Of a stretch of 41,544 bases of DNA, positions 37,299 to 41,544 are shown one piece after another (positions within the stretch are counted from its first letter, which is position 1; the number at the start of each line of letters is the position of its first letter). A model generated the notes under the pieces. That model did not search any database and had not been told where the DNA came from. It saw nothing but the letters and a program-made list of their open reading frames with translations. Origin of the DNA: Bacteroidales bacterium. GTDB taxonomy: Bacteria; Bacteroidota; Bacteroidia; Bacteroidales; VadinHA17. Location: positions 1 to 41,544 of the forward strand of contig JAGGWN010000051.1 of NCBI GenBank assembly GCA_021157415.1, given 5' to 3'. The translations under genes were made by a program, and so were the position numbers.

Positions 37299-38261
37299 AT
37301 GTATAAATTTGCTACAGCTATAGGAATAGAAATCGGCCGTACCGGGATTAACTATGGGGTTGTGAGGCAGGATGGAGCTGTGCTTTGGCATAACAGAATC
37401 CGTTATTCGCGCCAGCGGAACAAAACAGCCGTTTTACGAAAACTTTTTGATGTGCTGGATGATGTACTGGCCTATACGGCTGAGCAGGAGATCAATCCAT
37501 TGTGTATCGGCATCGGTTCTCCGGGCTTTGTGGATTTGAATACCGGATATGTACGAGGGATGGCCCTGCACATTCGCGACTGGCTGGATATTCCGTTGGC
37601 AGCCATTGTACTGGAAAAGACAGGTTTCCCGGTTTTTGTGGACAATGACGCTAACTTACAGGGATATGCCGAATGGATGTTTGGAGTAGCCCGGGATGTA
37701 GATGATGTCATCTTTATCACCTTAAGAACAGGTATCGGAGGTGCTATTATTATCAATAAAAAATTATACCGTGGCAATAACAATGCCAGTGGGGAGTTTG
37801 GCCAGATGACAATCAATTTCAAGGGTCCCGGAAACATATGGGGAGGTAGAGGTTCGCTTGAGTCTTATGCTTCCTCAAAAGTATTGGTGGAAAAGTATAA
37901 TAAAAAGATCAGGAAACAGGGAGATACAAGCCGTGTGGTTACATCTGCCATTCCTGTTTTTGAGCGTTTTAAGGACGGAGAACCGGAGGCGATGGCGGTA
38001 GTGGAAGAAAATGCCCGTTTTGTTGGGGTCGGTCTGGGGAACCTGGTGAATATTTTTTCCCCTTCCCTCATCGTGGTGGGTGGAGGGATGTCCCAGGCAG
38101 GAGATGCGTATATTGAATTGATTCGTAAAGCGACCCTGGAAAACACCATACCTTTTTGCCAGGAAGGATTGAAAATACTTCCGGCACGGTTACAATACGA
38201 TGCAGGTTTTATTGGAGCAGGGCATTTTGCCCTCTCCATGTTGGATGGAAAAATACCTTAA
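37299..38261 (+). CDS. ROK family protein with degenerate zinc and ATP sites
   Basis: 320 residues of ROK (sugar kinase/regulator) fold without an N-terminal HTH. The catalytic Asp is kept (Asp117 in VDNDANLQGYAEWMFG) and so is TGIGGAI, but other key sites are changed. The ATP-binding D-x-GGT-x motif reads EIGRTGI (11-17). The zinc motif GE-x-GH / CxCGxxGCLE reads GEFGQ (165-169) and IWGGRGSLE (180-188), so the His and all three Cys are gone together. It may be a divergent kinase for an amino sugar such as GlcNAc, or a sugar sensor. It is followed after 11 nt by the NagB-LmbE gene, clearly in one transcript. Confidence 0.88.
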   Translation: MYKFATAIGIEIGRTGINYGVVRQDGAVLWHNRIRYSRQRNKTAVLRKLFDVLDDVLAYTAEQEINPLCIGIGSPGFVDLNTGYVRGMALHIRDWLDIPLAAIVLEKTGFPVFVDNDANLQGYAEWMFGVARDVDDVIFITLRTGIGGAIIINKKLYRGNNNASGEFGQMTINFKGPGNIWGGRGSLESYASSKVLVEKYNKKIRKQGDTSRVVTSAIPVFERFKDGEPEAMAVVEENARFVGVGLGNLVNIFSPSLIVVGGGMSQAGDAYIELIRKATLENTIPFCQEGLKILPARLQYDAGFIGAGHFALSMLDGKIP

Positions 38262-38272
38262 AAATAGTCATT

Positions 38273-40240
38273 ATGATTACATTTCGTTTGGATGCGATAA
38301 AAGAGATCGAAGTCCCGGCCGGAAAGACGGAGATGCTGAAGTATGAAAAAATACCTGTTCGGGTATTTGCCAGTTCCAGGGCGGGATCGAAGATGGTGGC
38401 GGCACACATTGCCGAAGCGATCAGGGTAAAAGCTGAGGCAGGGGAGCATTGTGTCCTGGGACTGCCGACAGGCTCCACCCCTGTTGAGGTATATGACGAG
38501 TTGGTGCGTTTGCACCGGGAAGAAGGATTGAGCTTTCGCAACGTGATCACTTTCAACGTGGACGAGTACTATCCGATGAATCCCGGGAAATTGCAGTCCT
38601 ATGTGCGATTTATGCGGGAGCACCTGCTCGATGAGGTGGATCTGTTGCGGGAGAATATTCATATACCTGATGCTACTCTGCCGCTGGAGGAAATACCTGG
38701 GTTCTGTCGTCGCTATGAAGAAGATATAAAAAAAGCCGGTGGAATAGATATTCAGCTGCTGGGAGTAGGCCGTACGGGACATATCGGCTTTAATGAGCCG
38801 GGTACCGACCGTCATTCCCGAACCCATCTGGTCTCTCTCGATTATGTGACCATCGCCGATTCGGCGAGCGACTTTTTTGGAGAAGATAATGTGCCGCGTA
38901 AGGCGATCACCATGGGGGTGGGCACTTTGCTGGATGCCAGAGAGGTGATCCTGCTGGCCTGGGGTGAAGGAAAAGCCGGGATCATCCGGGAAACAGTAGA
39001 AGAACCTGTGACAGAGAATGTACCGGCCTCTTTCCTGCAGGAACATCCTCATGCTACCGTGATACTGGACGAAGCCTCCGCCGCCGAACTGACCCGTTTT
39101 AAGAACCCCTGGTTGGTAGGTGATTGTGAATGGGATGATGAACTGGTCAGAAAAGGCGTGATCTGGCTGTGTGAAAAGCAGAACAAACCGATCCTCAAAC
39201 TGACCAACAGGGATTACAATGAAAACCATATGGGAGACCTGATTGCCAAAAGGGGAGGAGCCTATGATATCAACATAGAAGTGTTTAATCAGATTCAGCA
39301 TGCTATTACCGGCTGGCCGGGAGGCAAACCCGACGCCGATGACAGCAACCGTCCGGAACGGGCTGTCCCCTATCCGAAGAGGGTGGTGGTCTTTAGTCCC
39401 CATCCCGACGACGATGTGATCTCTATGGGAGGAACGCTTACCCGGCTTGTGGATCAGGGCCACGAGGTACATGTGGCCTATCAGACCAGTGGCAATATCG
39501 CGGTCTTTGACGATGATGTGATTCGCTTTGTACGTTTTGTGACCGACTTTGCCGGGGATTTTCTTCCCGGCGAAGGGTATCCCCTGTCGTTTTATCAGAA
39601 AGTACTGGATTTCTTTGACAAGAAACATCCCGGTCAGGTGGACATCCCCGAGGTGCAGAAAGTAAAAACCCTGATACGGAAAGAAGAGGCGCGGGCAGCC
39701 TGTCGTTTTGTCGGAGTCCCCGAAGATCATATTCATTTTCTGGATATGCCTTTTTATGAGACAGGCCGGGTGAAAAAGAGTCCTCTTACGGAAGCAGACT
39801 TCCGGATTGTGCAGGATCTGCTGGAAGAGGTGAAACCCCACCAGATTTTTGCCGCCGGCGACCTGTCCGACCCGCACGGTACACACCGTGTCTGTCTGGA
39901 TGCAATCTTACAGGTGCTCGATAGGGTTAAAGGACAATCCTGGATGCAGGATTGCTATGTGTGGCTGTACCGGGGTGCCTGGCAGGAGTGGAACATTTAC
40001 GAGACCGACATGCTGGTGCCCCTGAGCCCCGATGAGGTTGTGAAAAAAAGAAAAGCCATTTTCAAACATCAGTCCCAGAAAGACCAGGCCCTTTTCCCGG
40101 GGACGGACCAGCGGGAGTTTTGGCAACGTGCCGAAGAACGTAATCACCAGACCGCCGTTCTCCTGGATAAGCTGGGCCTGGCCGAATACCAGGCTGTGGA
40201 GGCATTTGTGAGATATAAAGTGACGGAAGGATCTTTATAG
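38273..40240 (+). CDS. Glucosamine-6-phosphate deaminase-like / LmbE (PIG-L) fusion protein
   Basis: 655 residues from the ATG at 38273 (MITFRLDAIKEIEV); an earlier frame overlaps the ROK gene. Residues about 30-290 are NagB-like: LGLPTGSTP, FNVDEYYPM (Asp97 = E. coli Asp72) and GVGRTGHIGFNEPG with His170 and Glu175 (E. coli His143, Glu148). The position of E. coli Asp141 is Thr168. Residues about 365-640 are a PIG-L/LmbE zinc deacetylase domain, with SPHPDDD at 375-381 and DPHGTHRV further on. The two-domain protein is known in Bacteroidota and would deacetylate and deaminate amino-sugar phosphates, but the exact reaction is unproved here. Co-transcribed with the ROK gene. Confidence 0.92.
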   Translation: MITFRLDAIKEIEVPAGKTEMLKYEKIPVRVFASSRAGSKMVAAHIAEAIRVKAEAGEHCVLGLPTGSTPVEVYDELVRLHREEGLSFRNVITFNVDEYYPMNPGKLQSYVRFMREHLLDEVDLLRENIHIPDATLPLEEIPGFCRRYEEDIKKAGGIDIQLLGVGRTGHIGFNEPGTDRHSRTHLVSLDYVTIADSASDFFGEDNVPRKAITMGVGTLLDAREVILLAWGEGKAGIIRETVEEPVTENVPASFLQEHPHATVILDEASAAELTRFKNPWLVGDCEWDDELVRKGVIWLCEKQNKPILKLTNRDYNENHMGDLIAKRGGAYDINIEVFNQIQHAITGWPGGKPDADDSNRPERAVPYPKRVVVFSPHPDDDVISMGGTLTRLVDQGHEVHVAYQTSGNIAVFDDDVIRFVRFVTDFAGDFLPGEGYPLSFYQKVLDFFDKKHPGQVDIPEVQKVKTLIRKEEARAACRFVGVPEDHIHFLDMPFYETGRVKKSPLTEADFRIVQDLLEEVKPHQIFAAGDLSDPHGTHRVCLDAILQVLDRVKGQSWMQDCYVWLYRGAWQEWNIYETDMLVPLSPDEVVKKRKAIFKHQSQKDQALFPGTDQREFWQRAEERNHQTAVLLDKLGLAEYQAVEAFVRYKVTEGSL

Positions 40241-40367
40241 TAATGGAGGAATAACAAACCATGCAAACCGGAAACCGTGCCTTAGGCATTCCGGCACGTT
40301 CTGTTTTGAAGAACAAAGATAATCTGTCCTCCCTGCAGGTTTGGAAAAATAAAAGATTGTCAAAGAA

Positions 40368-40396
40368 AAAGACCTTCCCGCAGTGGAAAGGTCTTT
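40368..40396 (+). terminator. Hairpin after the NagB-LmbE gene
   Basis: AAAGACCTT, 11-nt loop, AAGGTCTTT (9-bp stem, extendable with one bulge), about 130 nt after the stop. The T-run after it is short, so termination strength is uncertain. Confidence 0.5.
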
Positions 40397-40407
40397 CCTA
40401 ATGTGAA

Positions 40408-40472
40408 CCTGGAGGAGGTCAATTTCAACTAAGAACTGACCAAGAGTGGTCCTAAGAGTGGGTAGTACTAAG
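40408..40472. mobile_element. Possible IS21-type end remnant
   Basis: The sequence around CTGGAGGAGGTCAATTTCAA, then AACTGACCAAGAGTGGTCC and TAAGAGTGGGTAGTAC, resembles the repeated terminal region I remember from IS21-family elements in Bacteroidota. No transposase is present and the match is from memory, so the call is weak. It marks the switch to the AT-rich gene that follows. Confidence 0.25.
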
Positions 40473-40501
40473 TTTTAATAGTAATCATTCTGCATAAAAT
40501 T

Positions 40502-41422
40502 TTATAATACCATTATTTTACCATATTTAATCATATTTTTGTTTATTATGACTCTATAAAAATAAATGCCATTATATAATTCAGCCTGCCTGATGATACA
40601 TTTTCCGGAGGAATCGAAAGTCTTAACCATTCTTAATCTGCCATGGATATCGTAAATTTCCAGTTTCATGTCTAATGAAATAACCGGATTTATGGTGATA
40701 AAAGATACATTACTGACAGGATTAGGAATAATATCTATGGTTATTTTTTCTACGGAATGATTAAAAATACCAGTTGATATATAATAACATGAATCAAATT
40801 TCGGATTCGTATAAATCAATTCAGCATTTTCATAAAAACATAATAAACTAATATATACTCCTATCGCACCGACCCTATTTGAATTTAATATTCCTAGCAG
40901 ACTTCCAATACCTTCAATCCATAAATCTTGGGGTTGGTCACTGCAAAACTGTCTGGCAAGTTTATATCTTTTACGTTTAACACCACCTAATTCAACTGTA
41001 TCAATACTACATACAAGTATTGGGTCATCGACAAAATTGGGTGGGATGAATAATGAATCGCCAATTTTAGCATTAAAATCATACATTAATTCTTCTTGTT
41101 CTTTATCAGGGGATTTGTAAAAAACTTTATGAGTCGAGTCTTCTCTGATAAGACCATGAACATCCCATTTGACCAGGGAAGAGTCAGTTGTCATGTACAC
41201 TTTCATATATTTTTTCCCATCCCATGTTGAATCTCCCATAAATTTAAAAATGGTTGTTTTTTTGTAACTGGGTGCCATCCCTGATTCATATACGTACCAC
41301 AATTTATTGGAGTCTACAAGTGGTATATAACTTTGTCCTTTTGATATTTCAGGCTGAAATAAGAAAAGAAATATTATTGAAATATTGAAAATATATTTTA
41401 CTATTTTGTATCTGAGATTCAT
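40502..41422 (-). CDS. Secreted protein with C-terminal T9SS type A sorting domain
   Basis: 306 residues from the ATG at 41422 (MNLRYKIVKYIFNISIIFLF), which gives a clean signal peptide; the longer frame to 41518 adds a non-signal leader. The C-terminal ~75 residues are a type IX sorting domain: ITIDIIPNPVSNVSFITI, MKLEIYDIHGRLRMVKTF, AELYNGIYFYRVIINKNMIK then YGKIMVL. The middle (WYVYESGMAPSYKKTTIFKF, CSDQPQDLWIEGIGSLLGIL) is not assigned; it resembles the repetitive beta-rich cargo of many Bacteroidota T9SS proteins. Codon use and base composition are much more AT-rich than the rest of the window, which suggests separate origin. Exported and anchored or released at the cell surface. Confidence 0.8.
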   Translation of the reverse strand: MNLRYKIVKYIFNISIIFLFLFQPEISKGQSYIPLVDSNKLWYVYESGMAPSYKKTTIFKFMGDSTWDGKKYMKVYMTTDSSLVKWDVHGLIREDSTHKVFYKSPDKEQEELMYDFNAKIGDSLFIPPNFVDDPILVCSIDTVELGGVKRKRYKLARQFCSDQPQDLWIEGIGSLLGILNSNRVGAIGVYISLLCFYENAELIYTNPKFDSCYYISTGIFNHSVEKITIDIIPNPVSNVSFITINPVISLDMKLEIYDIHGRLRMVKTFDSSGKCIIRQAELYNGIYFYRVIINKNMIKYGKIMVL

Positions 41423-41544
41423 TTGACGTTTGAAGAAAATTGAATTTATTATCCAAATCAATTTTACGAAATATTTATTAAAATGTAAAGTGTTTTTCCG
41501 ATAATTTTTATAGGTCAAATTTTATTTATTAAGGTTGCAGCCAA

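Noticed and set aside
38258-39886. Very long open frame antisense to the NagB-LmbE gene
   Set aside because: Its translation has no family features, is rich in His/Gln/Phe as expected of an antisense shadow, and the plus-strand gene is certain.

Overview
The window looks like a chromosomal segment of a Bacteroidota bacterium, most likely in the Bacteroidales/Marinilabiliales range. Supporting signs are a bacterial serine palmitoyltransferase (sphingolipid synthesis), a NagB-LmbE fusion, a DUF4954 protein beside GlmS, a protein with a C-terminal type IX secretion (T9SS) sorting domain, many lipoproteins, A-rich translation starts mostly without Shine-Dalgarno sequences, and promoters of the TTG / TAnnTTTG type. 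I saw no rRNA, tRNA, CRISPR array, prophage or intact insertion sequence. The taxonomic call is inference from gene content.

Layout. (1) 1-4885, minus strand: a leftward operon of a UroD/MtaA-like protein, a PmoA-like (DUF6807) protein, a ThuA protein, a Gfo/Idh/MocA oxidoreductase and the start of an Oxidoreduct_C-type lipoprotein. This looks like a periplasmic sugar/glycoside oxidation module. It diverges from spt (5086-6270) across a symmetric double promoter. (2) 6267-18632, mostly housekeeping on the minus strand: DUF4954, glmS, a dynamin-like GTPase, tilS, a 2-Cys peroxiredoxin, an Omp85-like outer membrane protein, an unrecognised protein and proS. (3) 18721-23031, plus strand: two secreted low-complexity proteins with Tyr-rich middles and Arg/Ser/Thr-rich tails, each with a strong Shine-Dalgarno sequence, then a FadL/OmpP1-like barrel. 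(4) 23074-26531, minus strand: larC-larE-larB (nickel-pincer nucleotide synthesis) plus wbqC. This diverges from a Tat-exported DUF362 protein and a membrane NapH-NapG-like iron-sulfur protein (26627-29169). No larA is present in the window. (5) 29170-30130: a decayed tract holding an ornithine aminotransferase with most of its middle deleted and the first ~60 residues of an M13 peptidase lipoprotein. (6) 30240-40240, carbohydrate genes: a GH2 beta-galactosidase, a SIS-domain isomerase, a zinc polyol-type dehydrogenase, an SSS symporter, a degenerate ROK protein and the NagB-LmbE fusion. (7) 40241-41544: a possible insertion-sequence scar, then an AT-rich T9SS-cargo gene.

How the genes fit together. 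GlmS makes glucosamine-6-phosphate and the NagB-LmbE protein is expected to break it down, so the window holds both directions of amino-sugar flux. The 30-40 kb block can be read as uptake and catabolism of a galactoside or amino-sugar/polyol substrate. The Lar enzymes need a client for their cofactor. The divergent DUF362/iron-sulfur pair is the nearest partner, but a link is only a hypothesis. The points most worth a second look are the Tyr-rich pair with its unusual ribosome binding sites, the Lar/DUF362/NapHG neighbourhood, the ROK protein that has lost both its zinc site and its ATP motif, the missing catalytic Asp in the NagB domain, and the gene graveyard at 29.2-30.1 kb.
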